Part shown: positions 53,672 to 64,000 of the stretch, piece by piece | Layout of the letters: every line of letters starts with the position of its first letter | Position numbering within the stretch: position 1 is the first letter of the stretch | From: Sarcomyxa edulis | Taxonomy: Eukaryota; Basidiomycota; Agaricomycetes; Agaricales; Mycenaceae | Assembly (NCBI GenBank): GCA_009761415.1 | Contig: QUOL01000019.1 | Span: forward strand, 620,001 to 684,000 | Length of the DNA: 64,000 nt | Direction of reading: 5' to 3' | Notes under the pieces: generated by a model | What the model was told of the DNA's origin: nothing | Seen by the model: the letters and a program-made list of their open reading frames with translations, nothing else | Databases searched by the model: none | Program-made: the position numbers and the translations under genes

Positions 53672-54152
53672 GATGAGAGGAAAGTTCAGAGGGGAGGCGA
53701 GTGAGATGAGAACGGAGAGAGGTTATTAATGCTTTCAGAGCTTTTCTCCTTTACAATTTCGCTATATCGCTCAGTGGCCTGGTCATCATTTCGTTCTTCC
53801 GTAGCCTCGCCGATATGCGATGTCAGGATGATCTTCTCGTCCCGTTCAATAACTCGGCCGGCGCAAGATGCTGTTCTCTTCTTCAAGATGATGCAGTTGC
53901 ATTTCTACAGCGCTCAAAGCCGACAGCCGTCAAGCGCCAGTGGCTTCATGAAGTCATGGCCGTTTAGATCGAGGTGGCTTGCGTCCTGATCGTCGTTGTT
54001 CTTACGGCGCAGTTGAGACTGTGCGGGTTAATACTTGTGCGGGTGATGTGACCGCGATCTTGCGAAATCTTTGCGAAGGAACGAGACACGGCGAAGTGTA
54101 TCAGGTGAGGCAAGGACCTGCGACAATAGTCGAAAAGATGGTCCCAGGGTAG
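53672..54152 (+). pseudogene. Antisense cassette F, unresolved, copy 2
   Basis: Counterpart of 36482-36962, with a TATA box at 53585-53590 and the probable last exon at 54013-54152. Not joined into a confident gene. Confidence 0.35.
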
Positions 54153-54401
54153 CGGCGCGACGTGGCGGCCAGCTCGTGTTCTTTTGCATGTGGCATTCGC
54201 AATCGTTCCGTGAGCATCTATACCGAAGAACATGCGTCTTTACTGCTTCTGATAAGGCACGGTCCGGAAAATCCAACGGTTAACAGTGGCTGCACGGAGT
54301 CCGTTCGGACACCTCTTATCGGTCCGAGACGTCAGTCCTAAGTCCGATGAGGTATAAAGAACGCCAGCTGGCGCAGGATAGCCATCGTTATTCCAGCCAA
54401 A

Positions 54402-54997
54402 ATGTCGCATGTCGTTAGTTCATCGTTTACTCAAGCTCTCCGAGACGAGTTTTTGTCGTACGCTCATCCTCCTGAAGTTCTTGCCGGGGATTTCGCTCCT
54501 ACCGAGGGCTTTACAAATTTCCTTCGGTTTCGCCTCCGCCCTATGATGGAGATCGTCGAGCGGGGGTACGCGGCTTATCTTATAACGAGTTCCCCGAGAG
54601 ACACCGTTGAACCAATCATATGGAGCGAGACGAAAGGCTGGTTCCGCATCGTGTTGGATCATTTGGTAGGCGTCCGTGGTTCACTCGGTGAGCTTCGGAG
54701 TGTTAACCTTACGTCTTCTAGGATGCCATTCTACGGTTTAGGGATAGGGTGACGGCAATTGGCCGAGGAGACGAGGCCGTGGTTCCGTCAGAAGCGTTGC
54801 GCCTCGCAAGCATGGTGCAGCTATTCCTTATCCATCACGGAGTTGAGCTCGGGTACGATGAGGATGTACTTGTGAAGAGGAAGGATTTAACGAAGGAGTT
54901 CCTTTGGTCTATCGTCCCTGTAATGCACCGAGAGGCAGTTGCCGTGGAATTTCCGGAGTTCGTGATACGGTTGGCAGGGGAGGGTACGGGCAAGTAG
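54402..54997 (+). CDS. Antisense cassette C, copy 2
   Basis: Exons 54402-54665 and 54722-54997; nearly identical to copy 1 and fully open. Confidence 0.65.
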
Positions 54998-55082
54998 AAG
55001 GGGTGTCCGATAGCTGAATAGCGCGATATTTTTAGTATAAAGAGGGTGAATCAATTCCTCCGTACAGGTCACCGCAGAGCCC

Positions 55083-55800
55083 ATGAAAATTATGGAACCC
55101 CTACACCAAGTCCTTTTGAACACTCTTGCCCAAGAGGCAGCAACGTTCGATATCCTTGATCGTGACGGAATGATTCACTATCTCAGGTGCCTCCTGCGCC
55201 CCGCTGTCGGCCTCGTTGCCGATTTTATATTCCGTGAACTCGGGCCCGATGGCTACTTCGTAGCTTTAACTGGTCGCGAGAGGGTTCCCTACTACTGCAA
55301 TGCGCAAATCGTGTTGCTCCTCGCGGTACGTTGGTCTAAACTCGACCCTTAGCGATCTCATTGTTAACGGGTTTTCACTTGATCGGTAACAGGTCCATTT
55401 CCACAGCCAGTGGCAGGAGCTGAACAAGCAGGACAGGCGTTTATACATGATTCCGTCCGAGATGAATAGAACGATTAGCCATTTGCGCTTGATTTGTCGG
55501 GCTGTCCGAATTCAGCCAGCAAGCCCCATTCATTGGGAGGTCGAAGCCGTCCGAGCTCTTACCGAGCTTAGCATACGCGCCCTGGCGGCTTACGCGTCGG
55601 CTGAAGATGCCTTCGATTGGCCGGAGTACGAGAAGCCCGGGGATGCCGCGTTGGAAAGCGCGATGACCAGATCGATCCGTCTCGATCTCCTCGAAAGGGT
55701 CGTACCTAAGCGCGTTGTCGTAGTCGAGGGGGAGTCCGAAGGTGCAGGATATAGCGACGCGGAGGACTGGCCAGGGTCGGAGGAGGAAACGACGGAGTAA
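55083..55800 (+). CDS. Antisense cassette D, copy 2
   Basis: Exons 55083-55325 and 55393-55800; a one-base deletion relative to copy 1 falls inside the intron. Confidence 0.65.
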
Positions 55801-55901
55801 AGTAACGCTCCCAGAATCATATGCCACTTATTGTAGTCTGCATATATAAACCTCCCCGAATCGTTTGCTCTGATCCTTAAGTCAGTAAAGTTCCATCAAC
55901 G

Positions 55902-56837
55902 ATGTCCTTTATTCTCCGTTTGTCTGCAAATCGCTTTCCCGAAAATCCCCAGGATCCCGACCTCGAAAATGAGAGGTCTCCGACCACCATCTGGTCTCGG
56001 TCAATTCGTAGCCTCCTAGGCATCGTTCATCTCTCCGTAAATGGGAGGTGTCCGACGGACGTTCCTCTCGAGGAAAGGCTCTGGGTCAGGACCCTCCTCA
56101 CCCGGATCGTCAATTACGTAGTAAGCGGCTCGCTTGTTTTTCCTTCATCGTTCCTCTTTCAACATCGTCCGTCCAGCATCAAGCTATGAAGCTCCGAGCC
56201 TCCGAAGCCATTAAATCAGGTTCTTGGGATACCATTCCGATTCCCGCTCAAGCCACTACTACCGTCGCCATGCTCGAGTTCTTTCTGAAGAACTTTGGTT
56301 TCGAGGGGGACTACGTTGCGGTCAACGTTAGGAACGTTGGGTATCTTTTATCGTCGGTGAAGAGCGAGATGGTTGCCCAGGCGCGTTTTACTTATTTCTT
56401 GGTTCTCATCCTTCGTTGATTTATCTCTTTTCGTCCTTTTCTAGGTCGGATACGTCGGAACCGCCCTGGATTTCGATGGATTTGAGTCGTCCGATGCGTA
56501 CAACGTGTACGGCGTGCTTCCCGAAATGAAGCAGCAGCAAGTTAATGACCTGCTCAGATTGCGGGCGGCTTTCGTTCCCAATCCTATTCTTCCTGCTCCT
56601 CAATATCCTCTTGTCCCCTTCGTCGCAAGGTTTCCCGTGAAAGAGGGCTTTGAAGAGGTCCGTCTTCACGGAGACGTTCCCGATCCTCGTCTCGGAGGTC
56701 TCCACCAAGTTCATTTCGGCCCTGGAGCTTTCGGACAGGTAGACCCTCGGAACGCTGCGACGCGTGGGAGAGGTCGCGGAGGGGCAAGGGCTAATCGTCG
56801 AGGAGCTGGAGCGGTGCCTGATACTACCATTCTGTAG
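55902..56837 (+). CDS. Antisense cassette E, copy 2
   Basis: Exons 55902-56120, 56177-56371 and 56445-56837, all the same length as copy 1, including the Arg/Gly-rich tail. Confidence 0.62.
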
Positions 56838-57287
56838 ACCGTCCGATGAGTTTCCGATTCCTTGTCTCTTGTAAAATAAATGCCTGATAACAGGCGCATA
56901 ATTCGTTCATAATTTTGCATAGTGTGAGACCCAGCGTCTCGGTCTCCTTGTAAATCTGTAAAACGTCGTGAGTTGCATACTTTTATCATATCAGCGCATA
57001 ATTGGGTTCGGTCTGCGTCAGTAGATCCGCTGGCCAGCCAGATCTACCGTCTCCGAACCCCGCATAGTCGTTTTCTTCCAATTTCTTTCGATCGTTTGTC
57101 GTCCGTGGTCTTTTCGCAGTATTTCGTCACTGTGTACAGGAAAGCCGTCGCTCTCTATCCGTTCCGTTACGAGGTTATAAGCCCCATGCGCCAACCATAC
57201 TATTCTTTCTTGCTTGTCTCGTATTTCGGTTCTTCGTATTTCTTCCTTTCGTGTTCTTCCAATTTAACGTTCGTATTTTGACTTCCA

Positions 57288-57312
57288 GGTTTTTTTTTTT
57301 TTTTTTTTTTTT
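57288..57312 (+). repeat. Poly-T run in copy 2 only
   Basis: About 24 T follow CCAGG, with different sequence after it. Copy 1 has an ordinary pyrimidine-rich leader here. It marks the left edge of the diverged patch. Confidence 0.85.
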
Positions 57313-57536
57313 GCTATTAGTGCGTAGCAGCATCCTTTTCCTCTTCTCCTCATAGACCGCCATCCTTCTTTTTGTGAGCGGTTGTTTACCAAAGACCTTA
57401 TCGTTTCGGCAATCGATTCGGCTTCTTTTCCACGTGGCTGGAGATACCCGGGCTGAGATTCTTTCTAGGAGAGGTCTTTTATTCTCGAAACCTCTTTTAT
57501 TGACGGTATCTTCTTCGTCCATCAGGGTTCTTAGAT

Positions 57537-59022
57537 ATGTCGTCCACCACTGGTGCCTTTTCAGGGAAGTTTAATAGGTCGATCACGGGTTCGCGATATT
57601 CCTTCATCGTCCATAGTTAGTTTGATAACAAGCTTTTTGTTCAGATATTCTGGATGGCACCGTCGCACAGCCTCTCTTGTCCGCCCTTTCTGGTGATACT
57701 GATTTGCGAACCCTCTCCGCTGCTCAGCGAAGCGCCCTTATATCGACTAGACGAATTCCCGGTTCGCTTTTCGGTGTTTACAGGCAATTAATGCCTGATC
57801 GTATCACGAAGTCGTCGAAAGAATTGAGGTCCATGATGTTCACCCTTTTATCGATCGGTTATCCTAGGGCTCCGCCAGCCTATTTCCACAATTTTCCGGA
57901 ATTGAATTCGTCCGTTATAAAGTTCATTAATAACTTTCCCTACGTTCCCGACTTTCTTCTCGAGGCCATTTCGTATAATCTTCCGCGCACCGTGGCCGTT
58001 GCTAATTTCGATCCTGAGTTTTCGAGCGACGAGTTGGCCGATTCTTGTAAGTACTCTTCTCGCGCCCGTAAGCCGGTCATTTAAAGTTGCCCGCGTCCGA
58101 ATGGTCGTAGCTGCTAGCGATGTCGAGCCCCAAAGTGACTCTCCGGGGAGGGAACGGACCAGCCAACCTACCCATCGGTTGAGAAAAGTTACCGGCTTCC
58201 CCGTACCCAAAATCACCGTCCTCCCAGCAGTTGAAGCCTATCGAACACTTTCTTCAGCGAAACAGGATAGAGCATCCAGAAAGAACCGCCTCTTTTTTAT
58301 CCGAGCCAGAGTCAGTCTTTCCCCGTATCTCATCCTATGTTTTTCAAGTCATTGACCCCATCTTTTACCCTCTTCAAGGACTACCGATGTTCCGAATGTA
58401 TTCGCAATGACGTTTCTTGCCCCGGTTTCAGGTCTCAAGCATGCGACTTCTGTGAAGGGAAGCAGTCCGCATGCAATCTCGTAGGTGGAGAGGATAACCT
58501 CAGTGAGCCTTCTCCCTGTAGTGACGGACACAACTGCAACCATAGAAATTCTTTCCCCTTTGTAGGCAATTAATGGCTCGCGCTACCGGCTGCATCAAGG
58601 TCCTAAAAAGGCCCGAAGTCGTTTCCAGCGAGGCGTCCGGTGAGATTAAGACGTCGGCGAACCCGACTGCTAGTTCGTCAGCCCTCCCCCTCCTTCGTAA
58701 CGTGGCTTCTGGCTCCCTTTCGCGTATCGACCCCAGACGTCCAGTCATTCGCCTGTCTCCGGAGCACCATCCTCGGCCACGATCTGATTCCAGTATCGCA
58801 CGCAGCGAGAAAATGGATGCCATCGTTCGCAATTCTAGGTCCCGTCTTCTCGACGGTGCCAGTGATTCGTCCGCTTTTGGCGTGCTAAGCCCCGTTGTCG
58901 TTGATCATATGACCCCGATTATTGATCAAGTAATGAAGGAAATTGGTTTGGCGTATCGCGTCTTGATCGAGGATGCTATCGATGAGGCGGACGAGGAGGA
59001 GATTGCTATGGCGTTCTTGTAG
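57537..59022 (+). pseudogene. Antisense gene G, copy 2, frame-broken at exon 5
   Basis: Exons 57537-57588, 57645-58046, 58111-58310 and 58379-58502 chain exactly as in copy 1, including the six-cysteine exon. At the expected exon 5 acceptor (58565) a one-base deletion relative to copy 1 gives a TAA two codons in (58571-58573). The remaining frame restarts at an ATG at 58573 and stays open to 59022. Copy 2 may therefore make a protein truncated after the cysteine motif, or be dead. Substitutions from copy 1 are much more frequent here than in cassettes A-E. Confidence 0.6.
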
Positions 59023-59212
59023 CACAAGTCCACCTTCTCGTATTTTCTTGTTTGTTTTTGATAACCCGTCGCAGATTTCCGACTTTGTACGCCCCCCCCC
59101 TTTTCTCGGTGGACACCACCTTTAATGTAGAAATATGAATCGATTTCTTGTTAAATAAGCCAGATGAATATAAGGTGAAATTTAAGAAGTCTTTATCGTT
59201 GCCTCGCCGGCC

Positions 59213-62200
59213 CTACGTCCTCTTTTGCCCCGTTTGTTCTGGCGTTAACGTCGTCCCTTCGTGTTCCGGTTTCCTGGGGAACTGCCAAAGTCTCGTCCTG
59301 TATGTTCCTGGTAGCGAGTCGTCCCCTGGCTCCACCAAGCTGTATTCGTCTGGTGTATCGTCGTCCGCCATCTCGTTCAGCTGTTTCGTAGTTTTACCTA
59401 CTAAAGTTGTGACTTGGATAGTGATTTCGTTCCTCCTGAAATATGGTACCAGTCGGTGCGCCGCAAATCGATGTTCCGCGATCGCACCATTGACTTCGGA
59501 GAGTATATAACTTCCCGATTTCGTTTGCCGGACAACAACCATCGGACCTATATATCGGGGCTTCATCTTGTTATTCAGTTCCTTCTCGATCCTTGTGTTT
59601 CTGATGAGTACGAGCCTCCCCGGGGCGAACTTGAAATCGTAAATCTGTCCTTCATACTTCTTCAGGAATTGCTCTGCCGACTCGAGCCTAGCCTTGTACT
59701 TGTCTCTCTGTATTTTCGATAGCTCCTTTTCCCGTCTTTGAAGCTTCATCGCTCTTCGCGTTATGAGTTCTCCGAAGTCCATTTCTTCGTCGATAAACGG
59801 GTGCATGTATGTTGACTGTTCCAAATCAAACGGATGTATCGCCTGGACACCGTGCGCTATGTAATATGGCGAATACCCCGTGGATTTCTGAATTGTAATC
59901 CGCTCGGCCCAAAATATGGCATGCGCTGCTTTCGGCCAAATTGATTGATTCCCATCGCACGACTTAATGAGCGATTCTCGGACATCGTAGTGCTTTCGCT
60001 CGATGACCCCCTGCGCTTGCGAATTATAACCCGAAATTCGTATATGATTGATTCCATATTGCTTTTTGAGGTGATCGACCGCTTTGACCCAAGGTTTCCC
60101 ATTATCCGTGACGATTTCCATTATACTTCCCCATCTGCATAGGACATCTTCGAAGATGAAACTGGCCAGATTAACAGCGCTTTCATTTTTCAGCATTCTC
60201 CACTCCGGATATGAGCTGAGCGAACATCGTCCATGAGCAATCACATGAAAGCCATCGACTGTAGGAAGGTGCATTGTGTCCATGTAGATTTTCCCAAATA
60301 GCGGAAACGGAACCGCCACAGTCGGAGGAATGTGGATCTTCGAACTGTTTCTGAGTTGACATTGGTGACACGTCCTGACGAACCAGGACACATCTCTGCT
60401 CATGCTTGGCCACCAAAACCTATCCATCAGCCTGACCTTCGTTGTCCACGTTGCTTTATGCCCGAATTTATCATGAAGTTCGGCCATTATTTGAATCCTC
60501 TTTTCCGGTGGGAGTACGACTTTGTGTTTCAGCTGCCTGTCCTTTCTCCATAATTGCCCATTTAGGACAAAGAAGTGAGCTGCTTTCTTCATAAACGCTT
60601 TGAATTGTTTATCGGACAATCCTTCGGGCCTGTTTGCCGTTTCAAGGTACTCCGTTATTCGTACGAGTTCTTCGTCTTGTTTGATGGCGAGAGTCGACTG
60701 AGGAATAACCACGTTCGGGACAACTTCGCCAATAAGGACTGCCGATACTTCTCTTCTTCGGCCAGGTAACGAGGCGAAATATGCCTTTGCTATGGCTTCG
60801 GGAAAATCGCGGTCATTTATCATTAATCGATGAGGCGGCACCGTATCCAATATTGACCGAGCTCTGTTTTCGTTCCAGTTTAGCATTTCGACCGAAAATC
60901 CGCATGCCCTATCGATCCATTCTTCGACGTCGTCTTCTTCTTCCGAGTCTTCCGGGGCCTTTCGTCGTCTAGATAGACCGTCCGCCGGCCCCATCGCCGT
61001 TCCTGGAATGTGCTCTAGTTTGAACGTGAACAGCTGGATAGCTGCTATCCATCTATTGATAGCCGCATTAGGTTGTATATCCGGATTATTTAGCATCCCT
61101 TTGATATATTTCGCATCTGTTCGGACCGTCAGGTTTTTAACCCCGACTATGTATAACCTATAAGCCCTGAGGGCCCTGAATAAGCCATAGAGTTCGATTT
61201 TTGCCTGGGAGTATCCTTGCTCGCGTTCATTCCATGTAATAGAGCCAAATCTGGATGGATATTCGATCCCGTCTTGTCCGAGTTGCAGCAGGACACAGCC
61301 CATCGCCCTCCAAGACGAATCGACAACTAGATAGACCATCCTTTCCGAGTGGTAGTCTATTGCTCGGAGTGCCGGAGAGGTTATTAAGAGATGTTTGAGC
61401 GTTTCCATGGCTTTTATCTGTGGCAATCCGAAGACGAAATCGACATCCTTTCGTGTAAGCATGACCAGCGGCCGCGCATGTAGCGAAAAGTTCTTTATGA
61501 AGATTCTCATTAGTCCGAGCGTTCCTAGGAAGGCTCGGACATCTGTTAAATCTTCACAGGGCGGCCAATCTTTGATTTTCTGGACCTTTGTTTCATCCGG
61601 GACCCTGCCATGCACGTTACAGCGGTGGCCAACAATGACGACCGATGGTACTGCCAGAAATGATTTCTTGGCATTGAACGTTCCTCCTGCATGCCTTATT
61701 CGGTGAACGATTCGATTGACGTTCACCAGGTGTTCCCACACGAATCTCCTTATCCCTGGGTTGTCCGGTATTGTCTCGTATTCCCCAGTTTCCGATTGGT
61801 AGTACGTTGCTGGTCCCTTCACCGGACAATCGTCCACGAACGGTTGTGTGATGCTCGGAATCTCGTCTTGCAGGATGAACGAAACATCTCCCTGTTGTAT
61901 CTGGACCGAATTAGTGTATCCTTGTGGAAGCCTTGTTAACCTGAAAGTGCCCATCGGCGTTTGGAACGTCGTAAGATCCCTTGAGGGTATAGCGAGGATT
62001 CTGTGGTCGAATCCCACAAACAGATCGAACATTCCATATATTGTGGCCCCACCGAAGGACTCCGCATAGACTTCGACGATTGGCGGGCAGCCCGCGTCCT
62101 TTATCGTTACAGCATTAAGAGGCTGTAAGTCATGCACAATCCTTAACGATACCCCATCCTTCTTTGGCACGCAGAACCACCTCGACCTGTACGATGAATT

Positions 62201-62961
62201 CGATGGTTCATATACTCCTGCCGCTATCTTGTCTTTGACTGCCTGTACCACCTTATCTCGTATCCCCGGTGGTATCGGAATGTTTTTATAGCTCCAAGGG
62301 GTGTGTTCAAGAACTGGGAGCTTAATCGGTTCGAAGTAGTCCGATCTGAAGTGGCCCTTTTCCATTTCGTTCCAGGCGAACACCATTTCGTGCGTTTTGA
62401 TTATATGATGGACTAGTTTTTCTTCCTCAGGCCATAAAAAGCCGTCCGGGTTGATATTCTGTTCCATCATCCTTTCCATCGTATATCTCGTGCCTGGTTC
62501 GAATCGCGGTGGATGCGTTGGTAGCTCAGGCAGCGTTTCCAGCGGGTCCGACGGGAACTTTCGTACTATCCTGTATTCCTCTGGTAGCGTAGCAGCGACC
62601 GGTTGGGTCCTTTTATCTACCGGTTTGTACTTCTTCCCCTTCTTTCTCTTCTGCGGTATTTTGTTGTCCGAAAGCGTCAGGCATTGCGTATTTTCATTTA
62701 GTGTACAATTTTCACATGAGGGCTGGTTGAGGGTTTGCTCCGCTCCCTCCGTTTCCATGTTTTCGTAGCGTGTTCCGGTAAATATGTTACTTGCTGGGTG
62801 GCCCAGTCTGGAAGGGGAAAATCGTGTCGTCGAGTTCGTCGTTACATTATGATCGTTAATTTCAGCAGTCTGGGTATCGTCGGTCACCGTAAAATACTTG
62901 ACCGATATGCTTTTTCGAAGGTTCGTCTCGACTACTGACGGCCTCCGACCGGGCGAAAACC
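59213..62961 (-). CDS. pol: Ty3/Gypsy Pol, copy 2
   Basis: Same frame and motifs as copy 1: FVDD in RT, RNase H acids, HHCC and D-D-E in integrase, MKPRYIGPMVV. Only scattered amino-acid changes. The C-terminus is about 10 residues shorter because the frame ends earlier after PEHEGTTL. Differences from copy 1 are concentrated towards the integrase end, nearest gene G. Confidence 0.88.
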
Positions 62962-64000
62962 CACCGATGTCGGTGAAGATCGTTTTGGTTTGACGAACGT
63001 CGGAACTGTGACAACCTTTCCTGTATTAGGGCAGGTCAAGGTCAAGTCCTGGTTTCCGGTCGTGTAGTCCTTGGTAACGCATCCCGTTAGTTTAAAGAAT
63101 GGTCGTCCCATTAGTATTTCGAACGGAGCGTTTTCCACCACATGGACCTTCAGATAGATTTCGAGTCCTCCGATATTAAATTTAAGGTCCTCGATAAGCC
63201 CCGTAGTCGTGTCATGCTGGCTATTGGCCGATTCCATAGTGATTTTATGGTCCGGTCTCAAGTGTATTCCGAGTTTCTGCCAAAGTCCCTTGTTCATGGC
63301 AATTATTTCCGACCCTCCGTCCAACACACATTCGACCTTTTCATCCTCGATAGTCGGGTAGATTACTCTGAGTTTTTCAATGGATGAGCCCGTGAGGAGA
63401 ATTTCTTCGTCCGGTCCGTTCGGATTTTCGTACCGAAGGATATAACTGGAGTCCGGTTCGTCGATGTTGTCCGGATTAATCGACTCGAGTCGTCCAACCG
63501 TCGGAATCCTTTTAGTAGACACCAGTTCCTTGTACTGTTTTCTGACGTCTAGGCTAAGCGAAAGTAATTCTCTTTGTGAGATGGATATCTGAGTATCAAG
63601 TGATCGGTTCAAGACCCTTTTTGCCAACTCCGGATCTTCTATCGGCGTTGAGAATTTATACTGCGGACCAGTTTGTACCTGCTTCCTTCCTTCGGTCGCA
63701 TCCTTTTCGAATTCTACCGTTTTCCTTTTGGGAGGAACTTGGCTGACCGGATCGTCAGGGAGCGGCTGAGGTCGTCCGGGGGGTCCTTTCCTTCGCATAG
63801 CAGGTACAGGTTTCTCCGTAGGATCCAGCGGTTTGCCATTACGGGTTTTTCTTGCTTGTTCGTTTGCTAGGACTTCTCCGATATCTTCTTCTTCTTCCTC
63901 GATCTCCTCGATCCTTGACTCTTTGTAGTACGAACTAGAAGTTTCTCCGGACGATGCGAACCACATGGTAGAGGCATGGGGAGGTGCATCGCGTACAAAG
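62932..64000 (-). CDS. Gag-protease, copy 2 (5' end beyond window)
   Basis: Retropepsin motif CVLDGGSEIIAMNKGLW as in copy 1. The frame runs unbroken to the window edge through RDAPPHASTMWF, beyond the point where copy 1 is cut. Gag proper should lie to the right. Confidence 0.75.
   Translation of the reverse strand, partial: FVRDAPPHASTMWFASSGETSSSYYKESRIEEIEEEEEDIGEVLANEQARKTRNGKPLDPTEKPVPAMRRKGPPGRPQPLPDDPVSQVPPKRKTVEFEKDATEGRKQVQTGPQYKFSTPIEDPELAKRVLNRSLDTQISISQRELLSLSLDVRKQYKELVSTKRIPTVGRLESINPDNIDEPDSSYILRYENPNGPDEEILLTGSSIEKLRVIYPTIEDEKVECVLDGGSEIIAMNKGLWQKLGIHLRPDHKITMESANSQHDTTTGLIEDLKFNIGGLEIYLKVHVVENAPFEILMGRPFFKLTGCVTKDYTTGNQDLTLTCPNTGKVVTVPTFVKPKRSSPTSVGFRPVGGRQ
62956..62962 (-). 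promoter_or_regulatory. -1 ribosomal frameshift site GGGTTTT, copy 2
   Basis: Identical heptamer in the same register as copy 1, linking protease to pol. Confidence 0.65.

Larger units (their letters stand above)
49929..64000 (-). mobile_element. Giant Ty3/Gypsy-type LTR retrotransposon, body C (continues past window)
   Basis: Same layout as body A: 3' LTR, antisense cassette array, integrase-RNase H-RT, protease. Here gag continues beyond base 64000, so the 5' LTR is outside. It has at least 12.4 kb of body plus LTRs, which is large for a fungal Gypsy element. Confidence 0.82.

Overview
The window looks like a repeat-rich scaffold of an agaricomycete (mushroom-forming) basidiomycete. Genes are cut by many 45-65 bp GT-AG introns, and the recognisable families are ones expanded in these fungi: Plavaka/CACTA-type transposases, a DUF6589 protein, a RecQ-like helicase, an SMP/C2 (Mug190/tricalbin-like) protein, an F-box protein and a DUF6533-type membrane protein. 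All exon structures were read by eye from frame, splice sites and family knowledge. No transcript data or database search was available.

Layout. 1-1.1 kb: 3' end of a Plavaka-like transposon. About 1.5-8.0 kb: a unit bounded by ~100 bp inverted repeats that holds two convergent genes, a RecQ-like helicase (+) and a DUF6589 protein (-); the DUF6589 gene carries a 385 bp TA-flanked foldback element in its first intron. 8-17 kb: mostly non-coding, with one unrecognised nuclear-type gene, a ~470 bp direct duplication and a cluster of minisatellites. 17-26 kb: ordinary host genes (SMP/C2 protein, F-box protein, a tandem pair of small paralogues, a DUF6533-type membrane protein with micro-exons). 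26.2-32.6 kb: a second, apparently intact CACTA-superfamily-like transposase followed closely by two small unknown genes, the last one cut by an LTR.

32.6-64 kb: a nest of very large Ty3/Gypsy-type LTR retrotransposons. Two nearly identical ~12.4 kb bodies lie on the minus strand. Each carries protease, then RT-RNase H-integrase joined by a -1 frameshift site, then about 7.5 kb before the polypurine tract and 3' LTR. That 7.5 kb is filled on the opposite strand with an array of small genes, mostly spliced and most with their own TATA box. At least five are diverged copies of one gene plan (a ~75-88 residue first exon, a phase-0 intron, then a variable second part). Next to integrase is a larger gene with a six-cysteine motif. 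A third LTR, in inverted orientation with its own primer binding site and a diverged copy of the cysteine-motif gene, separates the two bodies.

How it fits together: most of the window is mobile DNA inserted around a short host-gene block. The antisense gene array inside the retrotransposon is the most unusual feature. It is kept in both copies, and the length differences seen fall in introns and spacers rather than in array exons. The exception is the cysteine-motif gene, which is much more diverged and is frame-broken in copy 2.
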